Positions 33,835 through 34,252 of a stretch of 34,252 nt of DNA are shown piece after piece. Numbering within the stretch: the first letter of the stretch is position 1; each line of letters begins with the position of its first letter. The DNA comes from Fidelibacterota bacterium. Its GTDB lineage: Bacteria > Fidelibacterota > UBA2242 > JAFGTP01. The position numbers and the translations under genes are program-made. Location: NCBI GenBank assembly GCA_016934035.1, contig JAFGTP010000022.1, positions 1 through 34,252 on the forward strand, read 5' to 3'. The notes beneath the pieces are model-generated. The model was given only the letters and a program-made list of their open reading frames with translations. It searched no databases and had not been told where the DNA came from.

Positions 33835-34252
33835 GTGGAATATAATTTTGATAATTGGAAATTGAAAGAAATATTAAGGTTACTCGAAAAACAAGAAATT
33901 AAGTATCTGGTTTCTGGTGGTTATGCTGTTGGATACAGCGGTTTTCCGAGATATGCCGGAGATTTGGATGTAATTATTGCAATTGGCAAGGAGAATTAAG
34001 AAAAAATCATGGATGTATTGAAGGAATTAGGATTTTCTGATTTTGGATTAAATTCTAGAGATATTCGTTAGGAAGAAATTGTATTGGAAATTGGAATTAC
34101 CTTTTATTGGCGTTGATGATATGCTAATAAAATAAAAAGCTTCACCTTGTGCTAAAGATAAAATTGGGGCTAATAGCTAAAAATAGCTGGTAAAATTGAT
34201 ATTATACATTGGTATTCAATAGATTACTTGGAAATTTAATTTAGGTAATATA
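33835..34252 (+). pseudogene. decayed nucleotidyltransferase (DUF6036-like) fragment
   Basis: From GTG 33835 (or TTG 33862) the frame reads LKEILRLLEKQEIKYLVSGG, YAVGYSGFPRYAGDLDVIIA, which is the N-terminal nucleotidyltransferase motif ('GGYAV.....R...DLD' with the catalytic Gly-Gly and Asp-x-Asp). The frame is then stopped at 33997 (TAA), 34069 (TAG) and 34114 (TGA). Homologous-looking residues continue between the stops (KIMDVLKELGFSDFGL, EEIVLEIGI) and then shift frame (FIGVDDMLIK). It is therefore a broken gene rather than chance. Because this is near the end of the supplied sequence, base errors could add to the damage. No function remains likely. Confidence 0.75.

Noticed and set aside
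33242..34252. HD protein plus nucleotidyltransferase as a toxin-antitoxin pair
   Set aside because: The genes are divergent, the HD protein is not a HEPN protein, and the nucleotidyltransferase is broken, so there is no evidence of a working module.
1..34252. CRISPR arrays, tRNA or rRNA genes, insertion sequences, prophage
   Set aside because: I looked for regular direct repeats, cloverleaf and TTCGA-type motifs, transposase or phage structural proteins and saw none.

Overview
The window looks like a piece of an AT-rich, flagellated, Gram-negative bacterium. Outer-membrane barrels, lipoprotein-like secreted proteins and a GWxTD-domain protein suggest a lineage of the FCB superphylum (Bacteroidota/Calditrichota/Marinimicrobia-like). 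That placement is inference from protein families only. Several genes appear to start with TTG. No rRNA, tRNA, CRISPR array or insertion sequence was recognised.

Layout. 1-1573 (minus): a CARDB-type secreted protein cut by the window edge, a terminator, then a membrane protein and a secreted OB-fold-like protein. 1690-2610 (plus): a seven-helix membrane protein with a C-terminal LuxR DNA-binding domain. 2728-4790 (minus): a two-gene unit of a tandem WHy/LEA14 lipoprotein and an exported phospholipase-D-fold protein resembling PLD3/PLD4. 4915-12739: two large hybrid histidine kinases (plus) flanking a convergent YibE/F membrane protein; the second kinase has six PAS domains and one GAF domain, and a good -35/-10 promoter with an upstream inverted repeat.

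13051-17293 is a late flagellar cluster: sigma-28-like promoter, flagellin, hairpin, fliS, fliD, flaG, a FlgN/FliT-like chaperone candidate, a long FlgM-like anti-sigma candidate with two C-terminal motifs, and a strong terminator. 17426-24782 (plus) is a run of closely spaced genes: outer-membrane barrel, rsmE, HIT hydrolase, smc, GWxTD protein and comF. 24785-27571 (minus) is a DUF402-asnA-serA amino-acid operon preceded by a 16-bp perfect palindrome.

27777-29592 holds a membrane-anchored endonuclease/exonuclease/phosphatase protein, a DUF456 membrane protein and a free-standing histidine-kinase DHp domain. 29918-33158 (plus) joins a YhaM-like OB/HD exoribonuclease, an ECF-transporter S component and an outer-membrane receptor-like barrel whose start overlaps the S-component gene. 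The end holds an HD-domain protein (minus) and the decayed remains of a nucleotidyltransferase gene (plus).

The items most worth follow-up are the 103-residue lone DHp protein, the FlgM-like protein with duplicated motifs, the S-component/outer-membrane receptor pair, the 7TM-LuxR regulator with its divergent partners, and the flagellin leader with a hairpin and CsrA-like site.
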